Shown here one piece after another: positions 50,936-61,870 of a stretch of 64,000 nucleotides of DNA. The stretch lies in contig OX328131.1 in the NCBI GenBank assembly GCA_946811695.1, forward strand, positions 11,804,641 through 11,868,640, given 5' to 3'. Position 1 is the stretch's first letter, and each line of letters starts with the position of its first letter. The notes below the pieces were generated by a model. The model did not search any database. It was not told the DNA's origin and saw only the letters and a list, made by a program, of their open reading frames with translations. Made by a program: the position numbers and the translations under genes. This DNA comes from Gonocerus acuteangulatus (taxonomy: Eukaryota; Arthropoda; Insecta; Hemiptera; Coreidae).

Positions 50936-51438
50936 TGGGAGGTCCGATGGCCGTGAGGGTTAAGGCGTGAGCACTTAACACTCCGTGCCAAAAGTAGTGG
51001 GTGGTGGCTTTTCTTTCGAAAAAAAGAAAAGGCATTAGCCCTATCCTGGCTAGAAAAGGGTGGTAACCTATAGATAACCCGACCTAAAATTCGTAGTTAA
51101 TAACACACGTCCACAAAAAAAAGAAAAGTGGTTTGTGCTGTGTATCGGACACATTTTTTCTGACTTATTTTTTACCGCTGAACACGAATCTGAAGTCATA
51201 ATTGGGGGTTAATCAGCAAAAACGGTGAAAAGTGAAAAAAAAATCGATAGAAATTTTTATCGATTTTTTTTTCTTCACTTTTCTCCGTTTTTTGCTAATT
51301 AGCCCCCAATTATGACTTCAGATTCGTGTTCAGCGGTAAAAAATACGTCAGAAAAAATGTGTCCGATACACAGCACAAACCACTTTTCTTTTTTTTGTGG
51401 ACCTGTGTAATAAATGGACGTTAAAATTTAAATAAAAA
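50936..51438 (+). mobile_element. SINE-A copy interrupted by a MITE, 13-bp TSD
   Basis: CCGATGGCCGTGAGGGTTAA, GGCGTGAGCACTTAACACTC, GGGTGGTAACCTATAGATAA, then the tail TAATAAATGGACGTTAAA. The B box is deleted here (CAAAAGTAGTGGGTGGTGG), so it could not be transcribed from its own promoter. The target duplication AGTATCATGGGTC lies at 50923-50935 and 51439-51451. A 305-bp palindromic MITE sits in its tail. Confidence 0.88.
51103..51407. mobile_element. 305-bp palindromic MITE at TA
   Basis: Arms of about 145 bp are near-perfect inverted copies (GTCCACAAAAAAAAGAAAAG, GTGGTTTGTGCTGTGTATCG, CTGAAGTCATAATTGGGGG). TA flanks both sides (51101-51102, 51408-51409). Comparison with SINE-A at 13.85 kb shows the empty site with a single TA. 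A TA duplication indicates a Tc1/mariner-type non-autonomous element. Confidence 0.88.
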
Positions 51439-51544
51439 AGTATCATGGGTCAAAAATGACACAAAGGTTCCCGCTATTTCGCAAGTACTCGATATGTACG
51501 ACATGCAGTCCCACATGGCGGTTGACCTAAAGTGAGTATTTTAT

Positions 51545-51786
51545 TAAAAAAAGTCCGTCACGCAGGAGCTGCATGACTAAGCACTTTCCTCAGAATTTGG
51601 GTGGTGTAGACTGCTTTCCAGAACAATTTGCTTAAAATATCCTAAATAAATAAAATAAAAACGTTTATATGGTTTTATATTTTTGATGTTATTTTTCGTC
51701 GCTGGGATAGTATTTTTAGATGGAAAGGCAGTTTTCTCCAGCGGTGGTACTCCTCCTCATAGAAGGAAGGAAATAGAAGCAGGAGG

Positions 51787-51818
<32 letters not shown>

Positions 51819-52217
51819 CGCAATACCATCAGCGCTGCCAACGGACAGAATCCCAACTACACCAGGGAGCTTCAACACCATTCGTCCGCCGATACTGTGG
51901 CTAGAGAGGTGAAAAGGAGCCCACATCGAGAAAAATGTCATTCCCTTGGCTACCACCGAGGAAGAAACAAGTACCTGGCTGAAGAAGATGGAGATGAATC
52001 CATCGAAATATTCCGGGAACAAGTGAGGAGGAGTACCACCGCTGGAGAAAAATGCCGTTCCATCTAAATATATATATATATATATATATATAAATTTTAA
52101 CGGGGGTCATTTTCGGTGTCTACTAGGTAAAATCGATAAAGATTTGAAGAAATTTTTCAACAATTCCGTCGTGAGTCCAACCTCAATAGCTACTTTCCTT
52201 CGGAGGAAAGTGCTAAC
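51545..52217 (-). mobile_element. Helentron-like family Y copy with replaced interior
   Basis: The right end in minus orientation (AAGTCCGTCACGCAGGAGCT, GCATGACTAAGCACTTTCCT at 51550) and the left end (ACGGGGGTCATTTTCGGTGT, GAGTCCAACCTCAATAGCTA, CTTTCCTTCGGAGGAAAGTG to 52217) are intact. The middle with the ~120-bp repeats is gone; a 350-bp inverted-repeat segment stands there instead. A short (TA)n remains at 52068-52091. Confidence 0.7.
51716..52068. mobile_element. 350-bp inverted-repeat segment with GC-rich core
   Basis: Ends of about 45 bp, TTAGATGGAA(A/C)GGCA, TTTCTCCAGCGGTGGTACTC and CTCCTCA, face each other at 51718-51762 and 52023-52068. Between them lie an A-run (51787-51815) and about 200 bp of unusually GC-rich unique sequence (GACGCAATACCATCAGCGCT onward). 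It may be a small DNA transposon that captured a fragment. No protein was recognised. Confidence 0.5.
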
Positions 52218-52229
52218 AAGGTAAGGAAA

Positions 52230-52480
52230 TGAGAAAAATTTGTGTAGTGTTTCCAAGAGCGAACCTTGAGAAATATGATGAATTAATTTCCGCTTAGGAT
52301 GCAATAAGTTTCCTGTTGTAGCGATTAAAATCGTATATTAATTCTCATAGAGATTTTTTATATATTTTTTACGATAGGTCAAAAAGTATGAATAACTGCT
52401 TCTATTCCTTTACTAATGGCACTAGGAATATGAACGAAAAAGCTAAGTTAAGATGACGCAGTTCATGCGAGTTGGGACCC
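52230..52480 (+). mobile_element. Family X right-end fragment
   Basis: AATTTCCGCTTAGGATGCAA, CTGCTTCTATTCCTTTACTA, ATGGCACTAGGAATATGAAC, then AAGATGACGCAGTTCATGCG. This copy shows the sequence from which the 58-bp satellite unit appears to derive. Confidence 0.6.
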
Positions 52481-52569
52481 AAGCAAATCACCTTGCCGTT
52501 GTGAAACTCCGCGAATAAATACATAAATAAATAAAAAAGGTTTGGGGTCTTCGTATATTTTCGTTAATT

Positions 52570-53600
52570 TTTATTTTATTTTTTACGGCACTTCGACATC
52601 TCGAAGCCTCTTGAAATATGTTACTTTATTATTAAAACCCTTCTTCCCTTAGGTCCTTACTTCAATTCGAAGAAGAAAGGGCGAAATAACCTTTATTCTG
52701 TTCAATAAACCTTATTTTTTTTATTTATTTTTTACGGCACTTCGACATCTCGAAGCCTCTTGAAATATGTTACTTTATTATTAAAACCCTTCTTCCCTTA
52801 GGTCCTTACTTCAATTCGAAGAAGAAAGGGCGAAATAACCTTTATTCTGTTCAATAAACCTTATTTTTTATTTTTTACGGCACTTCGACATCTCGAAGCC
52901 TCTTGGAATATGTTACTTTATTATTAAAACCCTTCTTCCCTTAGGTCCTTACTTCAATTCGAAGAAGAAAGGGCGAAATAACCTTTATTCTGTTCAATAA
53001 ACCTTAATTTTTTATTTATTTTTTACGGCACTTCGACATCTCGAAGCCTCTTGAAATATGTTACTTTATTATTAAAACCCTTCTTCCCTTAGGTCCTTAC
53101 TTCAATTCGAAGAAGAAAGGGCGAAATAACCTTTATTCTGTTCAATAAACCTTAATTTTTTATTTATTTTTTACGGCACTTCGACATCTCGAAGCCTCTT
53201 GAAATATGTTACTTTATTATTAAAACCCTTCTTTTCTTAGGTCCTTACTTCAATTCGAAGAAGAAAGGGCGAAATAACCTTTATTCTGTTCAATAAACCT
53301 TAATTTTTTTATTTATTTTTTACGGCACTTCGACATCTCGAAGCCTCTTGAAATATGTTACTTTATTATTAAAACCCTTCTTCCCTTAGGTCCTTACTTC
53401 AATTCGAAGAAGAAAGTGCGAAATAACCTTTATTCTTTTCAATAAACCTTAATTTTTTTATTTATTTTTTACGGCACTTCGACATCTCGAAGCCTCTTGA
53501 AATATGTTACTTTATTATTAAAACCCTTCTTCCCTTAGGTCCTTACTTCAATTCGAAGAAGAAATGGCGAAATAACCTTTATTCTGTTCAATAAACCTCA
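52570..53600. repeat. ~143-149-bp tandem repeat, 7 copies
   Basis: Seven copies of a unit with TACGGCACTTCGACATCTCG, AAGCCTCTTGAAATATGTTA, CTTCTTCCCTTAGGTCCTTA, CGAAGAAGAAAGGGCGAAAT, AACCTTTATTCTGTTCAATA and AACCTT. Length varies only in the T-rich junction. Each unit holds CAATAAACC, a polyadenylation-signal-like word, and ends in a T-run, so junction slippage explains the length differences. Confidence 0.95.
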
Positions 53601-53604
53601 TTTT

Positions 53605-53771
53605 TTTTTTTTTTTTTTTTTTTTTTTGGCCATTAGCGCCGACATCCAGGGTGCAACCAGGAATTTTCTCAGCGAGCCCTGAAATGAGAAAATCTCTGGC
53701 GCCGGTGGGGATCGAACCCACCATCTCCCGCTCATGAATCCAGCGCGCTAGCCACTAGACTACGGGAGACC
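53605..53771 (-). mobile_element. SINE-B, full copy
   Basis: Minus strand: GGTCTCCCGTAGTCTAGTGG, CTAGCGCGCTGGATTCATGA, GTGGGTTCGATCCCCACCGG, then CAGGGCTCGCTGAGAAAATT, CCTGGATGTCGGCGCTAATG and an A-tail (T-run 53602-53626). Both polymerase III boxes are intact. No clear target duplication. Confidence 0.88.
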
Positions 53772-53779
53772 GTACAATA

Positions 53780-54203
53780 TAAACATTCAAACGCTTACTA
53801 AATTTTCTACAATAAAGATTCTAAAGCAAATTTGGATGGGGCGCTGTCAGTCAGAGAAATATGTGCATAAAACCAAGAAAGTGTTAGTTTTCTTGTTTTG
53901 GGCGGGTTTTTGTCACCGTTTAGCTTATTTTTGTTTTTTAAGTATATTTAACGGTGGAATGAGTATTTTAGTTAAGCTAAGAACATAAGAAACATATTAG
54001 TAATAGAGTTTTCCTAGAGTGAGCGTTGAGATGGCGGGAGAGTCACCCTCATGGAGGGTAACTTCTCTTTGAGATTTTATTTTATATTTTTGACGAAACG
54101 TCAAAACCTAAAGACAGCTGCTCTATTCCTTTACCGATCGCACTAGGGATATGAACTGAACCGCGCTAAGATGTTGCAGTTCCTGCGAGTTGGACTTTTT
54201 TTC
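53780..54203 (+). mobile_element. Family X, right half
   Basis: Interior AACGCTTACTAAATTTTCTA, GATGGGGCGCTGTCAGTCAG leads to TCTATTCCTTTACCGATCGC, ACTAGGGATATGAACTGAAC, CGCGCTAAGATGTTGCAGTT and CCTGCGAGTTGGACTTTTTT (54203). It faces the next copy tail-to-tail. Confidence 0.7.
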
Positions 54204-54218
54204 TAGTGCGCCCAACCG

Positions 54219-54915
54219 AAAAAAGTCCGACTCGCAGGAACTGCATCATCTTAGCGCGGTTACGTACATCTCGAAGAAATGGAATAGATTAGCATCACAA
54301 ATCACAGGAAACTGACAGCCACTGCCATCATGATTACCACAGCCACTCCAAACTTATTAACAATACCTTTCACCGTTTGTTAGCTTATTTTACTACAATA
54401 CTAATTTTACTGATAAATGCAATTTAAAACTAGAAACAACCAATTAAAAAGTGAGATAAAGAAAGAGAAAAACCATTTCAAAACAAACACTTTTTAAGTT
54501 TTAAGCGCTTATATCTCTCATTGACGTGGTCCCATCGAATATTGCTTCAGAACATTTTTTGTAGAGAATTTAGTAAGCATTCGAATGGTCACTTTCCACT
54601 TACCACGATTTCCCAACCGTTATCGAGATATTTACGAAAAATGTATGGAGATCCGAAAACTTTTCACGTCTATTAATAAATTTTTTTTTCGCATACTTCA
54701 TTAACTTCAAATATAACCAAAATTTAATCACCTTAGTTGGGATTAATTTCCAAGATGTAGAAAATATTTCAATTGAATCCCGCGATTCTAAGTACTCACA
54801 AAAAAATAATGACTTACAAAAACATTGATTCCACTTTTTCCAGAAACGGTTACAGATATCGCCTTAAAAATGGTTTAATTCGTTTTCTTATGTTAACAAA
54901 CCTATAAAACAAGTA

Positions 54916-54973
<58 letters not shown>

Positions 54974-55512
54974 CTTTACGGCGCATCTACATCTAGGTCA
55001 TTAGCGCCGACATCCAGGGTGCAGCGAGGAATTTTACCAGCGAGCCGTGAGATGATAAAATTCCTGCCGGAGGTTGGGAACCCACCATCTCCCGCTTATG
55101 AATCCAAGGCGCTAGCCATTAGACCACGGGAGACCCCAAAAAACAAGTACCTGCAAGCATATAAACTCAAAAACGTAAGCGTTACGATTTTTTTTGCGCG
55201 AATTTCGCCCCAAACACTATCTTTTAGTGGGCGGATTCTGCTGGTTAACGAACTTGACCTTTCAAATTAGAAGACAGATTTTTGTGCCAAATTTCATCAA
55301 AATCGGACCATTTTTGAGCCGTCAGGAGCGCGAACAGACAAGCATATATATAAATATATATATACATACATACAAATTTTAGCCACCTATATTTTCGTGG
55401 TCTATAGGGTCTGAAACGTGAAAGTTTCTAGTCGGCACTTCCGGATTGCGTCATGAGGTCAACCTCAAAAGCGGGTTTTCCCTATGGAGATAGGGAGGAA
55501 CCGCGCTAAAAA
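54219..55512 (-). mobile_element. Helentron-like family X, full-length copy
   Basis: Minus orientation: left end GTTTTTAGCGCGGTTCCTCC near 55512 with hairpin, GAGGTTGACCTCATGACGCA, ATCCGGAAGTGCCGACTAG, short (TA) stretch at 55343-55366, GTTCGTTAACCAGCAGAATC, interior, then GTAACCGCGCTAAGATGATG, CAGTTCCTGCGAGTCGGACT and T-run (54219). A SINE-B (54918-55139) interrupts it. It closely resembles the plus-strand copy at 21743-23166. Confidence 0.78.
54918..55139 (-). mobile_element. SINE-B inserted in family X, 12-bp TSD
   Basis: The target duplication AAAACAAGTACC lies at 54906-54917 and 55140-55151. The SINE reads GGGTCTCCCGTGGTCTAATG, GCTAGCGCCTTGGATTCATA, then the body and a very long A-tail (about 57 T on this strand). 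The B box is weakened (GTGGGTTCCCAACC lacks TCGA). The long pure tail suggests a recent insertion. Confidence 0.9.
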
Positions 55513-56054
55513 CGGGCAGATTGTGGGCTGGGTGTACTCAGGCAGTCCCTGCCACTGAGATTTCTCTCTGAGAGAGAAATAGTTCTGCTGAAATGTACAG
55601 AAATACTTGGTTGATTATTCTAAAATGAGTCTCGTCCGTATGGTTGAATGGAATATACGGTCCAGTGCAGATTCTAATAACGCTTAGAGACTATTGGAAT
55701 TTTAGATTCACTCCACAATGAAGCACCACACAATTGTCGGAGGGGAAATGAAGCCAATTCTTAAAATTCATTTGTGAAATTGGATTTTTTTTTCGGTTAG
55801 GGACATTCAACATTCGAACTCCTCTGAATATTTGTCCGTCCATTACTAAAACTCAAATGTAGCTTTTAACTTCATTACTAAAGCGTGTTTCCTTACTCCC
55901 TACCGCTACGAATCCGTCAATGATGTCCAACCGATTACGCAGTTCTGAAGTCAACATGAGAAATGTTAACGTTTTACTTTCCATAAATCATAAGAAAAAC
56001 TATTTTGTGTATGTATATATATCTGTACCCCGGAGGTAAAGGATGCCACGTCCA
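55513..56054. other. Unassigned sequence
   Basis: Mixed-composition sequence with a small hairpin (ATTTCTCTCTGAGAGAGAAAT near 55560). No frame or element end was recognised. Confidence 0.5.
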
Positions 56055-56198
56055 TTTTAGCGCGGTTCCTCCCTCCCCCATAGGGAGGAACCCCGCTTAT
56101 AAGGTTGATACAATGAAACAATCCGGAAGTGCCGACTAGAAAATTTCGCGTTTCAGAACCCCTAGAGACCGAAAATAACGGTGGTTAAAATTTGTATA

Positions 56199-56247
<49 letters not shown>

Positions 56248-57568
56248 CTGCTCGCAGATTTCTGGCTTCCCTGATGGTCCGATTTTGATGAAATTTGGTA
56301 CAAAAATCTGTCGTCCAATTTGAAAGGTCAAGTTCGTTAACCAGCAAAATCCGCCCACTGGAAGATGGCGTTTGGGGCGAAATTCGCGCAAAAAAAATCG
56401 TAACGCTTACGTTTTTGAGTTCATAAGCTTGTAAGTACTCGTTTTATAGGCTTCATTGGCTAGTAAAACGAATGAAACCATTTTCAAGGCGATAGCTTTA
56501 ACCGTTTTTGAGAAAATTAGAAAAATACTTTTTGAATACCGTTTTTGGTTTGGGTACTTAGAATCATGGGATTCAGTTGAAACATTTTCTGCATGTTTTA
56601 CTATCATTCAAACTAATATGTTGAAATTTTGGTTACGTTTGGAGTTAAGGAAGGGTTAGAATAAAATATTTTATTAACAGACATAAAAAGTTTTGGTAAC
56701 TCTGTATATTTTCCTTAATATCTCGAAAAAGGTTGAGAATCTTGGCAAACAAAACAATACCATTAGAAAGCTTACTACATGCTCTACAAAAAAGGTTCTA
56801 AAGAAAGTTTTGATTAGGCGATGTCAATCGGAGAAATAAGTGCTTAAAACATTAAAGTAATGGATTTTGCTTATTCGAACTGTTCTTTTTGTCTGTTTTT
56901 ATTCCTTGTTATTTTTTAATTGCTTATATTTGGATAATGTATTTTACAATAAAACAGATTAGGCAAAATAAGAAAAACAATTCATTGTTAGAAACATAGC
57001 TTGCCAAGAGAAAAAGATTCGATGACGTCTTTTGAATATTTTCAATTGTCTTTATGCTGTTGGTTTTTTAATTTTATTTTTTAATTGATTTTATCTGTAG
57101 AATTATTACTATAGTAAAAGAACACAGTGTGAAAATTTTTGATATTTTCCAATTCATTGAAACGTATGAAATGAAGTATCGCTAGAAGAGGTTTCTAGGG
57201 TCTTGCGGACCCGACCCTAACCCCAGGTATAGCCATAAAACCCTTTGAACAAATGCCGAGGAAAATATTATCTGTTTCTATTCTATGCTTTTCAAATGAG
57301 AATAGGGATATGAACAAGAACCGGGGTCTCCCGTGGTCTAATGGCTAGCGCCTTGGATTCATAAGCGGGAGATGGTGGGTTCGATTCCCAACCTCCGGCA
57401 GGAATTTTATCATCCCACGGCTCGCTGGTAAAATTCCTCGCTAAACCCTAGATGTCGGCGCTAATGACCTAGATGTAGATGAGCCGTAAAAAAGAAAAAA
57501 AAAAAAGAAAAAAAAGAACTGGAACCGCGCTAAGATGACGCAGTTCCTGCGAGTCGGACTTTTTTTTT
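56055..57568 (+). mobile_element. Helentron-like family X, full-length copy
   Basis: TTTTAGCGCGGTTCCTCCCT (56055), hairpin CCCATAGGGAGGAACC, ATCCGGAAGTGCCGACTAGA, (TA)n at 56195-56243, GGTCAAGTTCGTTAACCAGC, interior to 57320, then GGAACCGCGCTAAGATGACG, CAGTTCCTGCGAGTCGGACT and T-run (57568). A SINE-B lies 10 bp upstream of the inverted motif. Confidence 0.8.
57324..57516 (+). mobile_element. SINE-B, full copy
   Basis: GGGTCTCCCGTGGTCTAATG, GCTAGCGCCTTGGATTCATA, GTGGGTTCGATTCCCAACC (B box), TAAAATTCCTCGCTAAACCC, GGCGCTAATGACCTAGATGT, AGATGAGCCGTAAAAAAG. A short repeat AAGAAC(C/T) at both edges is a possible duplication. Confidence 0.88.
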
Positions 57569-57825
57569 TATTAAATTGACTTGAAAACATGTCCTTAATG
57601 TGGATTTTTCGATCCATACAATGGTATAGGGATCTGTTCCCATAAATAACAAAGATACGTCAGTGGACAAAAAAATTAAATAGTCAGTTTTCATTACATA
57701 TAAAAGGCACCGTGAGGAGGATTTGGTTTTGTTTGACTGTGACCAAAACTTCCATTTACCTACCAATAGAAATAAAAATTTAAAACATTTTCTTTAAACA
57801 GTTTATATAAGAAACATAGATACAA

Positions 57826-57871
57826 ATTCCTCGCTGCGCCCTGGATGTCGGCGCTAATGGCCTAGATGTTG
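57826..57871 (+). mobile_element. SINE-B body fragment
   Basis: AAATTCCTCGCTGCGCCCTG, GATGTCGGCGCTAATGGCCT, AGATG. Head and tail are missing; a LINE inserted just downstream. Confidence 0.75.
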
Positions 57872-57891
57872 TCATTGCTTACATTACATGA

Positions 57892-58100
57892 TTATTACAA
57901 AAGAAGAACCTCCAAAATGCAACCGATGTAACAAACAAATAACTGTAGTCCATATATTTGAAGAATGCCCCCGGTACGAAAACCTGTTTAAAAAACATCA
58001 TGTGCCACGATCATTAAAGGAACCACTCTCTGATTCAACCAAAATAATCCCTCTCTTAATGTCATTCCTTAAGGATGCAAACCTCCTGCAAAATATATGA
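57892..58100 (+). pseudogene. C-terminal zinc-knuckle end of a LINE ORF2
   Basis: The frame reads TKEEPPKCNRCNKQITVVHI, FEECPRY, and ends FLKDANLLQNI. P.C..C....T..H....CP.Y is the knuckle that follows the reverse transcriptase/RNase H region in Jockey- and I-group LINEs. The frame is open but is only about 69 codons of a roughly 1,000-codon ORF, lost by 5' truncation. It differs clearly from the I-type copies at 29.2 and 38.0 kb, so a third LINE lineage is represented. Confidence 0.75.
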
Positions 58101-58160
58101 AAATAAATAAAATAAAAAATTATTAAAAAAAATAAAAATAAAAAAAAAATTAAAAAGAAA

Positions 58161-58201
<41 letters not shown>

Positions 58202-58597
58202 TCACATCAATATTGTATTAATCAAGTTTACGAAAAGATTGTAATTAGTCTAACTTTATTATAATTCTCTTAATTTAAATTATAATTGCCATAGTCTTAG
58301 TTTAAATTATAATAGTCTTAGTTTAAATTATAGTTGCCATATTGAATTTTAAGATAATGACTGTAATGGTCTTTAACTAATAAATTATACAATGAGTAAC
58401 AATTTGTAACTAAACAAAGCATAACACCATTACACACAGGCAAAGAACTACACCTATCCCACAAACTCACAGACGTCTCAAAATTTAATTAAATACTCAC
58501 AGCAAATATTTATAAAAGAACCCAAACCTTTTCGAACCAACATATTGGAAGGCGCAAATAACCTAGTTGTAGAGCGCCAAACTCCATATCTATCTAT
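57892..58597 (+). mobile_element. 5'-truncated LINE with 14-bp TSD
   Basis: CTTACATTACATGA at 57878-57891 and 58598-58611 brackets 706 bp that begins in the LINE C-terminal coding region and ends CCATATCTATCTAT, a (TATC)-type tail. It contains an (AT)n tract (58166-58195) and three short direct repeats of TAGTTTAAATTATA (58290-58335). Confidence 0.85.
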
Positions 58598-58612
58598 CTT
58601 ACATTACATGAC

Positions 58613-58745
58613 TTTTAGCACTTTCCTCCGAAGGAAAGTAGCTATTGAGGTTGGACTCATGACGGAATTTTTGAAAAATTTCTTCAAATCTTTATCGATC
58701 CTACCTAGTAGACACCGAAAATGACCCCCATTAAAATTTATATAT

Positions 58746-58805
<60 letters not shown>

Positions 58806-59734
58806 GCATATATATATGTGTCTGTTAACACGACGATAGCGGCCAGAGTTTTTGTTTTTTCGTCGCGAAACTTGGTATATAGCATTCAATTAGCAAACGA
58901 TTGAACGAGTTCGTTAACCACCAAAGTCGGTCCACCGGAAGGGGGGGTTTACCCCGAACCCAAAACACTAATTTGACTATATCAGCCGTAATATTTGTTA
59001 TATTTCAACGAAACTTGGTATTCGTAGTGGTAATATAGAGAGAAAAGTGAGATATAAAAATGAACTAAATCGGTTCATTAGAAGGGGGGGTTTACTCCGG
59101 ACCCACAATACCAATTCGCCACTACCAGCCGTGATTTTTGGTATATTTCGACGAAACTCGGTATTCGTAGTGGTAATCCACAGGTAAATATGTGTTGTAA
59201 AAATAAACTAAATCGGTTCATTAGAAGGGGGGGGTTTACTCCGGACCCAAATTCCTAATATACTCATACCGGTCGTAATTTCTGCTGTATTGTAAAGAAA
59301 CGCGGTATACGTCGTGGGTAACCCATGAGAAAGAAGTGTTGTAAAAATGAGCTGAATCGGTCAATCGGAAAGCGGGGGTTTAATTTGTAATATATTTCAA
59401 TAGAAAAGCCCGCGAGACATAGGTTCACAAAGCCGCCGCAAGGAGCGCTTTCTACCACTAGAGTGACTGTATCCTGTTCCTGCGTTAGATCAAAATACGA
59501 TAATATGAGGTTTTTTGTATTTATTACGTAGTTTAATAGGTACCATGTGTAAACATAACTCTGGAAGCAAATTAATAATTGATCAGTTACTCATTACAAA
59601 TTTAAAAGAGAAGTATTCATGTTTTTATTTTATTTATGTAGGATATTTTAAGCAAATTGTTCTGGAAAGCAGTCTACACTACCCAAATTCTGAGGAAAGT
59701 GCTTAGTTATGCAGCTCCTGCGTGACGGACTTTA
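58613..59734 (+). mobile_element. Helentron-like family Y, full-length copy
   Basis: TTTTAGCACTTTCCTCCGAA (58613), GGAAAGTAGCTATTGAGGTT, (TA)n at 58742-58800, ACACGACGATAGCGGCCAGA, about three internal ~120-bp repeats (AAATCGGTTCATTAGAAGGG, GGTTTACTCCGGACCC), then CTGAGGAAAGTGCTTAGTTA, TGCAGCTCCTGCGTGACGGA and CTTTATTT (59734). It is the opposite orientation of the copy at 7866-8980, which it matches along its whole length. Confidence 0.75.
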
Positions 59735-60280
59735 TTTATACTCTAGTGGAGTTCGCCCTTATGGAAAAAATATTCAAACACATTTTCCCCACACTACCTT
59801 TTGTTGAGTTCGCCCTTCGTATCTGCAACACCTCATATTAACCAAAGTAAATGGTTTGGTTCACAGGTATTTTGTTATCTACCCATGTGTGTAAGAGCAA
59901 TAAGGTGTGTGCCTTGCAAGTGCAAATGCAATCTTACGGAAGCAATCTTCTTTGCTGGTCCAAGAAAAGCTAACCCGAGAAGATTCTGCTATAGCTGCTG
60001 CTATAGTCTAGAGAGGCAACTTTAGTGGGATTAGGTCTCCAATATAATTGTAGTGGGATCTCACCTGGATCAGCTCTGGGGTCTTATCTTTGCAGGCCAG
60101 CGGCACACTTCCCTCGGCCTCGCCTCTTTTAGTGTTCAGTTTATCCTCAATCTTTATGTTGCATTTCACACTTATTGAATGCAGGTCGGACTTTATGCGG
60201 CGGGAAGAGTTTCACTAAAACCTGATGAGTGATTAAATCAGAGGTGGGATTTAATTTCATGGTTAAGGATCATAAATGAC
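59735..60280. other. Unassigned sequence
   Basis: GAGTTCGCCCTT occurs twice (59758, 59808). A 74-codon frame (59801-60025) with several Cys has no recognised family. The segment is less AT-rich than average. Confidence 0.4.
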
Positions 60281-60281
60281 C

Positions 60282-60420
60282 TTTTAGCGTATTTCCAACC
60301 CCAGTTCCCGTCATGAAAATCTGCTTATAAAGTTGACCTCATGACTAAATCTGGAAGTGCTATCTACACATTTTCACGTATGAGGGCCCATAGAACACGA
60401 AAATGACGGTGGTTTAATTT
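60282..60420 (+). mobile_element. Family X left end leading into the 25-bp array
   Basis: CTTTTAGCGTATTTCCAACC, CTTATAAAGTTGACCTCATG, AATCTGGAAGTGC, CATAGAACACGAAAATGACG and GTGGTTTAATTTTATG. It stops exactly where other copies switch to the (TA)n tract (GGTGGTTAAAATTTGTATAT). Nothing of family X is seen after the array. Confidence 0.7.
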
Positions 60421-61870
60421 TATGTGTTTGTATATATACCTATTTTGTGTGTTTGTATACATACCTATTTTGTGTGTTTGTATACATACCTATTTTGTGT
60501 GTTTGTATATATACCTATTTTGTGTGTTTGTATATATACCTATTTTGTGTGTTTGTATGTATACCTATTTTGTGTGTTTGTATATATACCTATTTTGTGT
60601 GTTTGTATACATACCTATTTTGTGTGTTTGTATATATACCTATTTTGTGTGTTTGTATATATACCTATTTTGTGTGTTTGTATATATACCTATTTTGTGT
60701 GTTTGTCTATATACCTGTTTTGTGTGTTTGTATATATACCTGTTTTGTGTGTTTGTATATATACCTATTTTGTGTGTTTGTATACATACCTATTTTGTGT
60801 GTTTGTATATATACCTATTTTGTGTGTTTGTATATATACCTATTTTGTGTGTTTGTATATATACCTATTTTGTGTGTTTGTATATATACCTATTTTGTGT
60901 GTTTGTATATATACCTATTTTGTGTGTTTGTATATATACCTATTTTGTGTGTTTGTATATATACCTATTTTTTGTGTTTGTATATATACCTATTTTGTGT
61001 GTTTGTATATATACCTATTTTGTGTGTTTGTCTATACACCTATTTTGTGTGTTTGTATATATACCTATTTTGTGTGTTTGTATATATACCTATTTTTTGT
61101 GTTTGTATATATACCTATTTTGTGTGTTTGTATATATACCTATTTTGTGTGTTTGTATATATACCTATTTTGTGTTTTTGTCTATATACCTATTTTGTGT
61201 GTTTGTATATATACCTATTTTGTGTGTTTGTCTATATACCTATTTTGTGTGTTTGTATATATACCTATTTTGTGTGTTTGTATATATACCTATTTTGTGT
61301 ATTTGTATACATACCTATTTTGTGTGTTTGTCTATATACCTATTTTGTGTGTTTGTATATATACCTATTTTGTGTGTTTGTATACATACCTATTTTGTGT
61401 GTTTGTATATATACCTATTTTGTGTGTTTGTATATATACCTATTTTGTGTGTTTGTATACATACCTATTTTGTGTGTTTGTATACATACCTATTTTGTGT
61501 GTTTGTATATATACCTATTTTGTGTGTTTGTATATATACCTATTTTGTGTGTTTGTATACATACCTATTTTGTGTGTTTGTATATATACCTATTTTGTGT
61601 GTTTGTATACATACCTATTTTGTGTGTTTGTATATATACCTATTTTGTGTGTTTGTATATATACCTATTTTGTGTGTTTGTATATATACCTATTTTGTGT
61701 GTTTGTATATATACCTATTTTGTGTGTTTGTATATATACCTATTTTGTGTGTTTGTATACATACCTATTTTGTGTGTTTGTCTATATACCTATTTTGTGT
61801 GTTTGTATATATACCTATTTTGTGTGTTTGTATATATACCTATTTTGTGTGTTTGTATACATACCTATTC
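60421..61870. repeat. 25-bp minisatellite, about 58 copies
   Basis: The unit is TGTATATATACCTATTTTGT plus GTGTT, with TATACATACC, TCTATATACC and TTTTTTGTG variants. It sits at the internal microsatellite position of a family X element. All three plus-strand frames are open for about 1.45 kb because 25 is not divisible by three and the unit has no stop; the predicted 480-residue repeats are artefacts. Confidence 0.98.
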
